DNA of 64,000 nucleotides, taken from Novosphingobium sp. B1 (GTDB lineage Bacteria; Pseudomonadota; Alphaproteobacteria; Sphingomonadales; Sphingomonadaceae). The notes under the pieces are model-generated. The model saw nothing but the letters and a program-made list of their open reading frames with translations. It was not told the DNA's origin and made no database searches. Numbering within the stretch: the first letter of the stretch is position 1; the number at the start of each line of letters is the position of its first letter. Of this stretch, positions 35,183 through 44,785 are shown piece by piece. A program made the translations under genes and the position numbers. Location: NCBI RefSeq assembly GCF_900176395.1, contig NZ_FWXL01000012.1, positions 24,106 through 88,105 of the forward strand, given 5' to 3'.

Positions 35183-36361
35183 TCAGACCTTCTCGATGAC
35201 CATGGCGATGCCCTGACCGCCACCGATGCACATGGTGATCAGGCCGTACTTGCCGCCGGTGCGGTGCAGTTCGTACATCGCCTTGATCGTCAGGATCGCG
35301 CCGGTCGCCCCGATCGGATGGCCGAGCGAGATGCCCGAGCCGTTGACGTTGGTCTTGGCAGGATCGAAGCCCAGTTCCTTGGCCACGCCGCAGGCTTGCG
35401 CGGCGAACGCCTCGTTGCTCTCGATCACGTCGATCTGGTCGAGCGTCAGCCCTGCCCGCTTGAGCGCCACCGGCACCGCCTTGACCGGGCCGAGGCCCAT
35501 CACGTTCGGCTCGACGCCGGCATGGCCCCAGCCGAGGATCTTCGCCATCGGCTTCAGCCCGTGCTCTTCCACGGCCTTGCCGCTGGCCAGCACGACCGCC
35601 GCAGCGCCGTCGTTGATGCCCGAGGCATTGCCTGCCGTGACCGTGCCGTCCTTCTTGAAGACAGGCTTCAGGCTAGCCATCGCCTCGACCGAAGCATCAC
35701 CACGCACGTGCTCGTCTGTGTCGAACACCACCACGCCCTTGCGCGTCTTGATCTCGACCGGGACGATCTGTTCCTTGAAGTAGCCAGCTGCGATCGCGGC
35801 CGCCGCACGCTTGTGGCTTTCCACCGCCAAGGCATCCTGCTCCTCGCGGCTGATCGAGCAGCGCTCAGCCACGTTCTCCGCCGTCACGCCCATGTGGATG
35901 TTCTCGAACGGATCGTGCAGCGCGCCAAGCATGGCGTCCATCAGCACCTGATCGCCCATCTTCTGGCCGTTGCGCGCGGTCAGCACCATGTGCGGCGCGT
36001 TCGACATGCTTTCAGCACCGCCGCCGATGGCAATGTCCTGCTCGCCAAGGGCAATGCCCTGCGCCGCCGAGACGATCGCCTGCAGGCCCGAACCGCACAG
36101 GCGGTTGACGTTCATCGCCGGCGCCTCGATCGGCACGCCTGCGTTAACCGCCGCGACGCGGCTGACATAGGCGTCCTTTGGCTGGGTCGGCACGACCGTG
36201 CCGATCACCACGTTCTGCACCTTGTCCGCCGTTATACCGGCGCGGGCAATGGCTTCCTTGATGACGATCGCGCCGGTCTCGGCCGGCCGCAGCGAGGCCA
36301 GCCCACCGCCGAACGAGCCGATGGCGGTACGCGCGCCCGAGACGATGTAGATGTCGGTCAT
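35183..36361 (-). CDS. Acetyl-CoA C-acetyltransferase (thiolase)
   Basis: 392 aa. The acyl-accepting cysteine is in NVNRLCGSGLQAI, and the catalytic histidine and cysteine are in GISLGHPIGATGA and CIGGGQG. Degradative or biosynthetic thiolase; in this operon it probably cleaves 3-ketoacyl-CoA (for example beta-ketovaleryl-CoA to propionyl-CoA plus acetyl-CoA), supplying the carboxylase. It begins 28 bp after pccB and ends 2 bp before mce. The atoB/phaA distinction cannot be made from sequence alone. Confidence 0.93.
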   Translation of the reverse strand: MTDIYIVSGARTAIGSFGGGLASLRPAETGAIVIKEAIARAGITADKVQNVVIGTVVPTQPKDAYVSRVAAVNAGVPIEAPAMNVNRLCGSGLQAIVSAAQGIALGEQDIAIGGGAESMSNAPHMVLTARNGQKMGDQVLMDAMLGALHDPFENIHMGVTAENVAERCSISREEQDALAVESHKRAAAAIAAGYFKEQIVPVEIKTRKGVVVFDTDEHVRGDASVEAMASLKPVFKKDGTVTAGNASGINDGAAAVVLASGKAVEEHGLKPMAKILGWGHAGVEPNVMGLGPVKAVPVALKRAGLTLDQIDVIESNEAFAAQACGVAKELGFDPAKTNVNGSGISLGHPIGATGAILTIKAMYELHRTGGKYGLITMCIGGGQGIAMVIEKV

Positions 36362-36389
36362 GTCAGTCTTTCAAAAGTCTTGGGGCAAA

Positions 36390-37916
36390 TCAGAGCGGAA
36401 TGTTGTCGTGCTTCTTCCACGGGTTCTCGAGGCTCTTGTTCTTGAGCTTCCGCAGCCCCAGCGCCACGCGGCGACGGGTTGAGTGCGGATAGATCACCTC
36501 GTCGACGAAGCCCTTGCTGGCCGCCACGAACGGATTGGCGAAGCGGTCCTCGTATTCCCTGGTCTTCACCGCCTGCTCTTCGGCCGAAAGCCCGCGGAAG
36601 ATGATCTCGACTGCGCCCTTGGCACCCATCACGGCGATCTCGGCGGTCGGCCAGGCGTAGTTTAGATCACCGCGCAGGTGCTTTGAGGCCATCACGTCAT
36701 AGGCGCCGCCATAGGCCTTGCGGGTAATCACGGTAATCTTCGGCACGGTCGCCTCGGCATAGGCGAACAGCAGCTTCGCGCCGTGCTTGATGATGCCGTT
36801 GTGCTCTTGCGCCGTGCCGGGGAGAAAGCCCGGAACGTCGACGAAAGTGACGATCGGAATGTTGAACGCATCGCAGAAGCGCACGAACCGCGCAGCCTTC
36901 TTCGATGAATTGATATCGAGCACGCCGGCCAGCACCATCGGCTGGTTCGCGACGATTCCCACGGTGCGCCCTTCGACGCGCCCGAAGCCGACGATGATGT
37001 TGCCGGCATGCTTGGGCTGGATCTCGAAGAAGTCGCCCTCGTCCACCGTCTTGCGGATCACTTCGTGCATGTCATAGGGCTGCGTCGCCGAGGCCGGAAT
37101 GATCGTGTCGAGGCTCGGCTCGCTGCGGTCATATGGGTCCGAAGTCGGCCGTTCAGGCACGTCCTGCCGGTTCGACAGCGGCAGGTAATCGAAGAAATCG
37201 CGCGCGGCGAGCAGCGCCTCGATGTCGTTTTCCAGTGCAAGGTCGGCGACCGAGGTCTTGGTGGTATGCGTTACCGCGCCGCCCAGTTCCTCCTGCGTGA
37301 CAACCTCGTTGGTCACCGTCTTCACCACGTCCGGGCCAGTGACGAACATGTACGAGCTGTCCTTCACCATGAAGATGAAGTCGGTCATCGCCGGAGAATA
37401 GACCGCACCGCCAGCGCATGGCCCCATGATCAGCGAAAGCTGCGGCACTACGCCAGATGCCAGCACGTTGCGCTGGAACACCTCGGCATAGCCGCCCAGC
37501 GATGCCACGCCTTCCTGGATGCGCGCGCCGCCCGAATCGTTGAGGCCGATGACCGGTGCGCCGACCTTCAGCGCCATGTCCATGATCTTGCAGATCTTCT
37601 GCGCGTGGCGCTCGGAGAGCGAACCGCCGAACACGGTGAAGTCCTGGCTGAACACATAGACCAGACGGCCGTTGATCGTACCGGAACCCGTCACCACGCC
37701 ATCGCCCGGAACGACCGTATCGGGCATGCCGAAGTCGACGCAATTGTGCTCGACGTACATGTCCACTTCCTCGAAGCTGCCTTCGTCGAGCAGAACCTCA
37801 AGGCGTTCACGCGCGGTCAGCTTGCCCTTGGCGTGCTGCGCATCGATGCGCTTCTGCCCGCCACCCAGCCGCGCGGCTTCCCGGCGCTTTTCCATTTCGG
37901 CGATATTGGCGGACAT
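36390..37916 (-). CDS. pccB: Propionyl-CoA carboxylase beta (carboxyltransferase) subunit
   Basis: 508 aa. Carboxyltransferase domains: [34 protein letters not shown] loop ([16 protein letters not shown]), [12 protein letters not shown], then [19 protein letters not shown] and [15 protein letters not shown]. It transfers the carboxyl group from biotin on PccA to propionyl-CoA. ATG 37916 ([20 protein letters not shown]) is used. It is the first gene of the leftward operon and faces the ScfR-type regulator across 219 bp containing TTTGCAAA-like boxes. Confidence 0.95.
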   Translation of the reverse strand: MSANIAEMEKRREAARLGGGQKRIDAQHAKGKLTARERLEVLLDEGSFEEVDMYVEHNCVDFGMPDTVVPGDGVVTGSGTINGRLVYVFSQDFTVFGGSLSERHAQKICKIMDMALKVGAPVIGLNDSGGARIQEGVASLGGYAEVFQRNVLASGVVPQLSLIMGPCAGGAVYSPAMTDFIFMVKDSSYMFVTGPDVVKTVTNEVVTQEELGGAVTHTTKTSVADLALENDIEALLAARDFFDYLPLSNRQDVPERPTSDPYDRSEPSLDTIIPASATQPYDMHEVIRKTVDEGDFFEIQPKHAGNIIVGFGRVEGRTVGIVANQPMVLAGVLDINSSKKAARFVRFCDAFNIPIVTFVDVPGFLPGTAQEHNGIIKHGAKLLFAYAEATVPKITVITRKAYGGAYDVMASKHLRGDLNYAWPTAEIAVMGAKGAVEIIFRGLSAEEQAVKTREYEDRFANPFVAASKGFVDEVIYPHSTRRRVALGLRKLKNKSLENPWKKHDNIPL

Positions 37917-38054
37917 GCTCGGGCCCTCTCGTATTGGCAAAAGGTCAATGGGTTGTCCGACCCCTGCAGCTCTCCCTCCCCGGAGCGCCGACAGGGGCCG
38001 GACCCGCACCTGACCCGGTGAAGGGTTCGGGCTCAACTGCGGACAGGCCACCCG

Positions 38055-38119
38055 CTTGCAACGCACGGCTTGCCAAGTCCAATGTTATTCTGCAAACTTG
38101 CGAAGCACTACTTTGCAAA
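38055..38119. promoter_or_regulatory. Array of TTTGCAAA-like boxes, candidate ScfR/PccR operator
   Basis: Five related octamers: CTTGCAAC (38055-38062), CTTGCCAA (38069-38076), TCTGCAAA (38089-38096), CTTGCGAA (38097-38104) and the perfect palindrome TTTGCAAA (38112-38119). They lie between pccB and the divergent regulator, the last one 16 bp before its ATG. From memory, PccR of Rhodobacter sphaeroides binds TTTGCAAA-type sites at its pccB and own promoters, so autoregulation and control of pccB are likely. Confidence 0.65.
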
Positions 38120-38135
38120 ACAGGACGGTGAGGAA

Positions 38136-39551
38136 ATGGCGCGAAGGCGCTTGTTCGCGGGCGAACAGCTCAAGGCCCTGCGCATCACGCGCAAGCTCCG
38201 GCAGGGCGAAATGGCCTCGTTGCTCGGCATCAGCGCTTCGTACCTGTCGCAGATCGAGAACGATGAACGCCCTCTGACCCCGGCGCTGACTGACCGCCTG
38301 CACCAGACCTTCCCGGTGGAATGGCAGGATTTCGCGGCAGATCGCGTTGAACCGGTACTGTCTGCCCTGCGCGATGCCACCGCCGATCCCGCACTCGGCC
38401 AGGTGCTCCCGGGCGACCAGGTAGAGCGCGTTGCCGAGCAATACCCCGCCTTCGCGCAGGCCTTCGCCCAGTTGTGGGATCAGCATCGCCGCTCGGTGCA
38501 GCGGCTGGAGGCGATCGACGAAGCGCTTGGATCGGACAGCATTTCGGGCGGCCGCCTGCCTTGGGAGGAAGTGCGCGACTGGTTCCACCATGCCAACAAC
38601 TATGTCGACACCATCGACCGCGCCGCCGAGCGCCTTGCCGTGCGCCTGTCCGGCACCGGCATGACGCCGACCACCGCGCAAATGGCGATCTGGCTGGAGA
38701 GCCGCGGCATCGCGGTGGAGCAGATCAGCGGCGGGGCAATGCGCCGCTTCGATCCCGAAGCCCGCCGGCTGACCATCGACCCCAACCAGCCGATCGAATC
38801 CGCCCGCTTCCAGATGGCTTACCAGCTTGCCGCCGAAGGGCTGCGCGAGGAAATCGCGGCAATCGTCGCAGCTGCCACGCTGCAATCCGATGCGGCGCGC
38901 CAGTTGCTTACCGTCGGGCTTGGCAACTATGCAGCGGGCGCGCTGATCATGCCGTATGAATGGTTTCGTACACGCGCCCGCGCACTCAGGCACGATATCG
39001 ACCAGCTTCGCCTGCTGTTCGGGGCCAGCTTCGAACAGGTGTGCCACCGCTTATCCACGCTGCAGCGCCCGCAGGCACGCGGCATCCCCATGTTCTTCTG
39101 CCGGGTCGACATGGCCGGTAACATCACCAAGCGCCATTCGGCCACGCGCCTGCAGTTCGCCCGCTTTGGCGGTGCCTGTCCGCTATGGGTTGTCCATGAA
39201 GCCGTGGCCATTCCCGACCGGATCCACGTGCAAGCCGCCGAGATGCCCGATGGCGTACGCTATGTCTCGATTGCCAAAGGCCTGGTGAAGCCTTCGGGAA
39301 GCTATTACCGCAGCCCTCGCCGCTATGCAGTGGCACTTGGCTGCGAAGCCGCACTCGCCGATGAATTCATCTATGCCGATGGCATCAATCTCGCCCGGCC
39401 CGAGGCGGTCACGCGTATCGGCATTTCCTGCCGCATCTGCCCGCGTGACGCGTGCGACCAGCGCGCCTTTCCGCCAAGCGACCGGGCTATCGTGGTCGAT
39501 CCCCACTCTCGCGATCTGGTGCCCTACGGCATCACCGAGTTCCGACCTTAG
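38136..39551 (+). CDS. pccR: ScfR-family short-chain acyl-CoA regulator (PccR-like)
   Basis: 471 aa. N-terminal XRE helix-turn-helix (LKALRITRKLRQGEMASLLG, then SASYLSQIENDERPLTP), a central IrrE-like region without a HExxH zinc site, and a C-terminal DUF2083 domain with the cysteine cluster SCRICPRDACDQRAFPP. This is the ScfR architecture, whose members sense short-chain acyl-CoAs. PccR activates propionyl-CoA carboxylase in Rhodobacter. The gene is divergent from pccB, which fits that role. ATG 38136 follows AGGACGG at 38122-38128. Confidence 0.88.
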   Translation: MARRRLFAGEQLKALRITRKLRQGEMASLLGISASYLSQIENDERPLTPALTDRLHQTFPVEWQDFAADRVEPVLSALRDATADPALGQVLPGDQVERVAEQYPAFAQAFAQLWDQHRRSVQRLEAIDEALGSDSISGGRLPWEEVRDWFHHANNYVDTIDRAAERLAVRLSGTGMTPTTAQMAIWLESRGIAVEQISGGAMRRFDPEARRLTIDPNQPIESARFQMAYQLAAEGLREEIAAIVAAATLQSDAARQLLTVGLGNYAAGALIMPYEWFRTRARALRHDIDQLRLLFGASFEQVCHRLSTLQRPQARGIPMFFCRVDMAGNITKRHSATRLQFARFGGACPLWVVHEAVAIPDRIHVQAAEMPDGVRYVSIAKGLVKPSGSYYRSPRRYAVALGCEAALADEFIYADGINLARPEAVTRIGISCRICPRDACDQRAFPPSDRAIVVDPHSRDLVPYGITEFRP

Positions 39552-41005
39552 TTGACGACGCGCACCGTCGCCGTGCCGGTCGCCCAGACCGGCAGGTACA
39601 GCCCCTGCCCCGCCGCCTGCAACTGGCCCGAGCGGGTACGCAACAGGTCAGCTTCGACAATGAAATCGCCCTCGCGCTTCGTCTCGATCGCGCGGTCGAC
39701 CTTGCCGAGCAGCTTGGCATAGTCGCGCTCGAAATCCTGGGTCAGCGACGAGGCGACATATTGCACCACGCCCGGAGCATTGATCAGGTCGATGATCAGG
39801 TCGCCGCCAGTCATGTCGGTCGTACCGCTGACGCTCAGGTCCTCGAACCCGACGCGGCGTGAATCCTTGGCGTTCACCGGCTTGCCGGTAAGCCAGACCG
39901 TGCCACTGGCAATCTCGCCTCCCGCCTGCGGTCGGGCGGAGAAGTTGATGCCAACTGCGATCTTGCCGCCCTTGGTGCCATAGATTTCCACCGCCTTGAA
40001 TTGCGCCATCACCGGACCCACGCCGGGCACCTCGAATGGTCGTGCCGAGCGCTTGGTCAGCGCCTTCATCAGCACCGGCTCCAGTTCGCGATAGTCGGCA
40101 AAGACCGGAAGGAAGAATTCCAGCTTACCCGCGCTCTGCTCCAGTCGCTTCATGTTCGGCAGGGGAGCAGGCTTCGGGTCGGACCGCCGCTGGCCGACAA
40201 ACGTCTCGGTCAAGGCCTGAAGCCCAAGGCGCAGGCGCAGTTTGCCCCCCACAACCTGGTAGCCGCCATAGCGCAATTCGCGCGGGGTAATGCGCATCCA
40301 CACCGGCGGATTTTCGCGGTTGAGCGAAACCGTGGTGAAGGCGTCGGCCCAGGCCTTGGCCACCGCCTCACGCAAGTGCAGCTTGCCCAGCTCACCGGGC
40401 AGATCACGTTCCAGCTTGGCGATCACCGGCCGGAGCTTCTCGTCAGCCTTGTCGGCAATGTCGATGCGCTGTCCCATGAAGTCGACATGGGGGGCGTCGG
40501 TCCAGTCATAGCTGATGTCCACCTTTCCGCGGGGGGTCCAGTCGGGCGCAATGTCTAGCCGGACCACGGCATGGGCCATGGCATCGGCATTGGCGGATTC
40601 GTCGATCAGCCCGGCCACGTTCTCGGCGCGGATCTTGGCATGGAGCGGCATGGCAATGCGGATGTCGCGGCCCGATCCTTCAAGCCGCAGGCTGCCGCGC
40701 GTGACCGAACCGATGATCCGGCACTTGAGCTTGGGTGTCTTGATCGTGGCAATGCCGATGTCGAGGCCCTTGCTCTTGACGCAGGTCTGTCCCGGCTTGT
40801 CGATCGTCCACAACTGCTTGGGAATCTCGCGCTCCAGCACGCGCGACAGATCGGCAAGATCCGCTTCGACCGGGACGGTGATCAGCGACGGCGCCGGCTC
40901 GACCTCGATCGCGTCGGACGTGCGGACGGGCTTGCCGCCCCCGCCTGCGCCGTTGCAGCCGGAGAGTAGCAGGAGAATTGCGATGGGAGCGAGCAGGCGT
41001 TGCAT
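39548..41005 (-). CDS. DUF4403 family lipoprotein
   Basis: About 485 aa. Lipoprotein signal MQRLLAPIAILLLLSGCNG with lipobox LSGC; ATG 41005 gives a standard signal, a GTG at 41014 is less likely. The DUF4403 domain includes TVPVEADLADLSRVLEREIP at the start, GKVDISYDWTDAPHVDFMGQ and the tail QAAGQGLYLPVWATGTATVRV. The family resembles lipid-binding BPI/TULIP-like proteins of the envelope, function unknown. Its end overlaps the regulator stop by 4 bp, tail to tail. Confidence 0.85.
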   Translation of the reverse strand: MQRLLAPIAILLLLSGCNGAGGGGKPVRTSDAIEVEPAPSLITVPVEADLADLSRVLEREIPKQLWTIDKPGQTCVKSKGLDIGIATIKTPKLKCRIIGSVTRGSLRLEGSGRDIRIAMPLHAKIRAENVAGLIDESANADAMAHAVVRLDIAPDWTPRGKVDISYDWTDAPHVDFMGQRIDIADKADEKLRPVIAKLERDLPGELGKLHLREAVAKAWADAFTTVSLNRENPPVWMRITPRELRYGGYQVVGGKLRLRLGLQALTETFVGQRRSDPKPAPLPNMKRLEQSAGKLEFFLPVFADYRELEPVLMKALTKRSARPFEVPGVGPVMAQFKAVEIYGTKGGKIAVGINFSARPQAGGEIASGTVWLTGKPVNAKDSRRVGFEDLSVSGTTDMTGGDLIIDLINAPGVVQYVASSLTQDFERDYAKLLGKVDRAIETKREGDFIVEADLLRTRSGQLQAAGQGLYLPVWATGTATVRVVN

Positions 41006-41070
41006 GTCGCCCACAACGCTGCATGCGGCAAAATGGTGCCCAGGCGCGATGGGCTGACGCGAGATGAAAT

Positions 41071-41117
41071 CAGGGCAGGAGCGCCAAGCCCCTGCCCTGC
41101 CACAATTTTTAATTGTG
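41071..41117 (-). terminator. Two adjacent hairpins downstream of VOC gene
   Basis: CAGGGCAGG (41071-41079) and CCTGCCCTG (41091-41099) form a perfect 9-bp stem with an 11-base loop, and CACAATT/AATTGTG (41101-41107, 41111-41117) a perfect 7-bp stem with loop TTT. Both lie within 60 bp after the VOC gene stop on the minus strand, before DUF4403. They probably end the VOC transcript. Confidence 0.55.
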
Positions 41118-41130
41118 CGGTTGAACGCGG

Positions 41131-41508
41131 TCAGGCGTTCGGATTGGGAGCGAAGGCACAGATCTTGTTGCCGTCAGGATCGCGCAGATAAGCGCCATAC
41201 TGCTTGCCGGGCGAATTTTCGCGTACGCCCGGCTGTCCTTCGCAGGTGCCGCCATTGGCGAGGCCGGCTGCGTGCCATGCGTCAACGGCGGCCGAATTCT
41301 CGGCCTTGAAGCCGAGCGTGTAGCCGTTGGAGACGGTGTGCGCCTCGCCGTTGCCAGGCTTGGCCACGATCAGCGAGCCGTTGGGCGATGGAAACAGCGT
41401 GCCGTGCGGCAGTTCCATCGCGTTGTGCCCAAGTGGAGCCATTACCGCGCTATAGAACTTGCGCGATTTCTCGATGTCGTTGGTGCCGAGGAACGTGTGG
41501 GTAAACAA
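41131..41508 (-). CDS. VOC/glyoxalase-family protein
   Basis: 125 aa with the VOC fold: MFTHTFLGTNDIEKSRKFYS at the start, YTLGFKAENSAAVDAWH in the middle and YGAYLRDPDGNKICAF at the end. Members include lactoylglutathione lyase-like and fosfomycin/bleomycin resistance-like proteins; the sequence does not tell which. Single gene, with hairpins after it and no operon partner. Confidence 0.82.
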   Translation of the reverse strand: MFTHTFLGTNDIEKSRKFYSAVMAPLGHNAMELPHGTLFPSPNGSLIVAKPGNGEAHTVSNGYTLGFKAENSAAVDAWHAAGLANGGTCEGQPGVRENSPGKQYGAYLRDPDGNKICAFAPNPNA

Positions 41509-41601
41509 GGCGGTCTCTCCGTCCAGATTGTTATTGAACCAAACTATCTTGCCGCCTTCACACGCTGGCGTCGAGAGCGAAAATGTGGCGGAAATGAAAC
41601 A

Positions 41602-42840
41602 TCAGAACGTCGTCGCGCTTTCGAGCGGCAGATCGCTTCTGTGGGTGGCAGCATAGGCCTCGGCGGCTTTCATCACCCGCATGATGTTGCCGCTCGCCAG
41701 CTTGGCGAGATCCGCTTTCGACCAGCCGCGCCGCGCCAGTTCCACAAACAGCACGGGGTAGGTCGAGACGTCCTCCATGCCCTGTACCGTGGCCTCCACG
41801 CCATCAAGATCGCCGCCGAGGCCGACATGGTCGGAACCGATCAGTTTTGCAATGTGGTCAACGTGATCGGCGACGTCCTTAACGCTGCCCCGCGGCATCG
41901 GATTGGCCTTGTCCCATGCCTCCATCACCGCCTTCTCGGCTTCGGGGTCGCCGCGATTCAAGGCCTTGGCGCGGGCACTTTCCGCGTCGCGCGCCGCGCT
42001 CCATTGGCGTGCCGCTTCAACCACATAGGGCGGGTAGAAGTTGACCATGACAATGCCGCCCGCCGCGCCGATGGCCTTGAGCGTTTCATCCGAGACGTTG
42101 CGGGCGTGGTGGTTGATGGCGCGGGCGTTGGAATGGCTCACGATCGGCGGCGGACCGCCCAGAGCAAAGACATCGCGCATGGTTGCCTCGCTTACATGGG
42201 CAAGGTCGACCAGCATGCCAAGCCGTTGCATTTCCTTGACAACCTTTACCCCGAACGGCGTCAGACCGTCATGTGCGGGGGCGTCGGTCGCGCTGTCCGC
42301 CCAGCCATTGTTCTTGAAGTGCGTCAGCGTCATGTAGCGCGCGCCAAGCGTATGCATCTGGCGCAGCACCCCCAGCGAGCCGCCAATGGAATGACCGCCC
42401 TCCATACCGATCAGTGAAGCTATCTTCTTCGATTTCCAGGCTTTTTCGACGCAAGCGGTGTCAGTGCAGAACTGCATCTCGGCCGGATGCCGCGCGATCA
42501 GGCGCTTCATCACGTCGATCTGTTCGAGCGTTGCCTGCACTGCCTGCGGCTCGGGCAGATCAGCGGAGACATAGACCGACCAGAATTGCGCGCCAACTTT
42601 GCCGGTGCGCAGGCGCGGCAGGTCGGTCATCATCCCGATGCTACGCGTGTCATTGAAATCAAAGCCTTCGAGGACGTTCTTGCGGCGCTCGCGAAGCTGT
42701 TCGGGGACATCGTTGTGCCCGTCGAACACCGGTGGGAGGTTTTCGAAGGTCTGGGGTAGGTCAGGGTCAGGTCGAGGGGGAGTTCCCGCCGCGAGCAGCA
42801 GGGCCAGCGGTACCAGAGCGAAGGTGTTCATGAAGCGCAT
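41602..42840 (-). CDS. M19 (renal dipeptidase-like) zinc dipeptidase
   Basis: 412 aa, exported by a signal peptide (MRFMNTFALVPLALLLAAGT). The binuclear zinc site of M19 is visible: FDGHNDVPE (His-x-Asp), LIGMEGGHSIGG (bridging Glu), VDLAHVS (His) and VSHSNARAI (His), plus GLGGDLDG near the C-terminus. GGGAG in front of ATG 42840 supports this start. Such enzymes hydrolyse dipeptides, including some with a D-residue. It ends the gene group before the MFS transporter (19-bp gap, same strand), so it may be read from the marR promoter. Confidence 0.9.
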   Translation of the reverse strand: MRFMNTFALVPLALLLAAGTPPRPDPDLPQTFENLPPVFDGHNDVPEQLRERRKNVLEGFDFNDTRSIGMMTDLPRLRTGKVGAQFWSVYVSADLPEPQAVQATLEQIDVMKRLIARHPAEMQFCTDTACVEKAWKSKKIASLIGMEGGHSIGGSLGVLRQMHTLGARYMTLTHFKNNGWADSATDAPAHDGLTPFGVKVVKEMQRLGMLVDLAHVSEATMRDVFALGGPPPIVSHSNARAINHHARNVSDETLKAIGAAGGIVMVNFYPPYVVEAARQWSAARDAESARAKALNRGDPEAEKAVMEAWDKANPMPRGSVKDVADHVDHIAKLIGSDHVGLGGDLDGVEATVQGMEDVSTYPVLFVELARRGWSKADLAKLASGNIMRVMKAAEAYAATHRSDLPLESATTF

Positions 42841-42859
42841 TCGCCGCTCCCCCGTGGAC

Positions 42860-44197
42860 CTATCCGGCAGCCTGTTCCGACACCAAGTCGTCACCATCGC
42901 GCTCGGGCAGCATCAGGAACAGCACGAGGCTGATGACCGAGCCCATCGCCATGATGATCGACACCGTCAACAACTGGTCGTCTCCCAACCAGCCGAACAG
43001 GGTGCCGGCCAGCAACGGGCTGCCCGCCGCGCCCAGCCGCCCGATGCCCAGCGCGAAACCAGTGCCGGTCGCGCGGGCATAGGCCGGGAAGCCGCGGGCG
43101 AAGGCGGCATAGTAGCCGCTGATCGCCGCGTTGGTGAAGAAGCCGGCGATCATCGTCGCCCATTGCCAGGCATTCAGGGTATCACGCCCGGTGCCGAACC
43201 AGGCAACCATCATCGCGCCGATCAGCAGCATCAGCGCGGTCGGCCACCTGACCCCCAGCCGCGCCATGACGAAGCCGAACAGCGCGCTGCCCATGAACCC
43301 GCCGATATTGGCATATGTCAGCACCGTGGCTGCCTGGGCAGGAGGATAGCCCGGCGGATAATCGGACACGATCTGCACACCGAACTTCAGGATGTAGTAG
43401 AACGTGATGCAGTGGAACGTGTAGCCGAACGACAGCAGCAGGGTGACCGGGCGCAGCTTGGGGTTGGACAGGATATCGGTTACGCGCGGCTTGGCGGCGC
43501 CAGCCACGATCACCGGCAGATCGCTGACGGGAGACTTGCCGAAAGCGGCGAGCGTGCGGTTGACGCCTGCGAGATCCCGCTTCGTCACGAGATAGGCCGC
43601 AGTTTCGGGCACCAGAGCCAGAATGACCGGAACCAGCACCGCAGTCACCACCGCGCCGAACAGGAACACCGCGTGCCAGCTGTAGCTGGGTAGCAGCCAT
43701 TCCGACGCCGCAATTCCGCCGATGATCGCGCCCAGAGGATAGCCTGCCACGTAAACCGCGATGGCAACGGAGCGCCAACGGCTGTTGGTGCTTTCGGCAA
43801 CCACCGCGTTGGTGGTGGTGAGCATCCCGCCGATGCCGATGCCGGTCAGGAAGCGATAGGCCACCATCGGCTGAACCGCCGTCGCGACGCTTGCCAGATA
43901 CATGCCAATCGCCATCAGCACGAGGCAGGCAATCATGGTGTATTTGCGGCCGTACCGGTCCGCGGCCCCGCCCAGCAGGACGGATCCGAAGCCCATGCCA
44001 AGCAGTTCGGCCGACAGCACCACGCCCAGCGCCGGGCGGGCAATGCCCCAATCGGCCGTGATCCCCGGCGCGGCAAAGGCGCTCGACAGCACATCAAACC
44101 CGTCAAGCGCGTTCAACAGCACCATCAGGATCACGACGATCCACTGCCGGACGCCCATCGGCGTCTGCTCGATCACCTCGCGCGGGGTTTGTGACAT
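42860..44197 (-). CDS. MFS transporter, aromatic acid:H+ symporter (AAHS) family
   Basis: 445 aa, twelve predicted membrane helices. The AAHS hallmark LDGFDVLSSAFAAPGI (DGxD in helix 1) is present, followed by LLGMGFGSVLLGGAADRYGRK and YRFLTGIGIGGML. PcaK, BenK and related transporters of benzoate-like acids have this pattern. It lies 46 bp downstream of the marR gene on the same strand, next to the stilbene dioxygenase, so import of a lignin-derived aromatic acid is inferred. Confidence 0.88.
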   Translation of the reverse strand: MSQTPREVIEQTPMGVRQWIVVILMVLLNALDGFDVLSSAFAAPGITADWGIARPALGVVLSAELLGMGFGSVLLGGAADRYGRKYTMIACLVLMAIGMYLASVATAVQPMVAYRFLTGIGIGGMLTTTNAVVAESTNSRWRSVAIAVYVAGYPLGAIIGGIAASEWLLPSYSWHAVFLFGAVVTAVLVPVILALVPETAAYLVTKRDLAGVNRTLAAFGKSPVSDLPVIVAGAAKPRVTDILSNPKLRPVTLLLSFGYTFHCITFYYILKFGVQIVSDYPPGYPPAQAATVLTYANIGGFMGSALFGFVMARLGVRWPTALMLLIGAMMVAWFGTGRDTLNAWQWATMIAGFFTNAAISGYYAAFARGFPAYARATGTGFALGIGRLGAAGSPLLAGTLFGWLGDDQLLTVSIIMAMGSVISLVLFLMLPERDGDDLVSEQAAG

Positions 44198-44243
44198 GCG
44201 GCCCGATTCCTCTCCAAAAACGCTTATTGCTATCTGCTATAAC

Positions 44244-44717
44244 TTATTCGTGGATTCTAGAAAGCAGTTCGATCAATTGCCGCACTTCCTTGTCGGTAAA
44301 GCGGCTTTTGACCCAGGCCTCGTGCTCGCCAATGGCCTGCTTGGCGCGGGCAAGCATTTCCAGGCCACCAGGTTCGAGGAACAAGGCTTGCTTGCGCCCG
44401 TCCCTTGGCGATCGGTCCCGGCGCAGGAAATGCTTGGCCTGAAGACGGTTGATGATCGCCATCGTCGTCGCGCGGTCCATGCGCAGGCGCTGCGCGAGGT
44501 CGGTCTGCGCGATGCCGGGGTGATCGTCGACCAGCCACAGCACCGAGACCTGCTTCTGCGTGAGATCGAGATCGGTGAAGGTTTCCGTGAAATGCCTGAG
44601 GCACGCGCCGTGAGCGAGACGGATGTGGAAACCGAGGATGTCGTTGATCGCACCGACATCGTCCTCGTCGGTATGGCCGACGGGCGCAATAGCGTCGGCA
44701 AATTTGTCCTTGATCAA
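44244..44717 (-). CDS. MarR-family transcriptional regulator
   Basis: 157 aa winged-helix repressor. The DNA-binding part reads LTQKQVSVLWLVDDHPGIAQ, TDLAQRLRMDRATTMAIINRL and the wing RRDRSPRDGRKQALFLE. It is divergent from the stilbene dioxygenase, with an inverted-repeat operator between them, and is followed by the AAHS transporter. MarR proteins in aromatic catabolism are usually released by a CoA thioester or phenolic ligand. Two matching operators further on suggest it controls the whole cluster. Confidence 0.9.
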   Translation of the reverse strand: MIKDKFADAIAPVGHTDEDDVGAINDILGFHIRLAHGACLRHFTETFTDLDLTQKQVSVLWLVDDHPGIAQTDLAQRLRMDRATTMAIINRLQAKHFLRRDRSPRDGRKQALFLEPGGLEMLARAKQAIGEHEAWVKSRFTDKEVRQLIELLSRIHE

Positions 44718-44747
44718 TGCCCTGCCCCCAACCTTTGCGCTTGTCTA

Positions 44748-44768
44748 ATTGTTAGCATTACATACAAT
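44748..44768. promoter_or_regulatory. Candidate MarR operator, site A
   Basis: ATTGTTAG, then seven bases, then ATACAAT: a 21-base inverted repeat. It lies between marR (start 44717) and the dioxygenase (start 44786), directly in front of the GAGGAGG ribosome site of the latter. Nearly the same element recurs at 52465-52485 and 53955-53975. Confidence 0.65.
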
Positions 44769-44785
44769 ATCGCGAGGAGGATGCC

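Noticed and set aside
44198..44243. Possible fourth MarR operator before the AAHS transporter
   Set aside because: The GCTATCTGCTATAAC sequence there is a direct repeat and does not match the TTGTWAG half sites.
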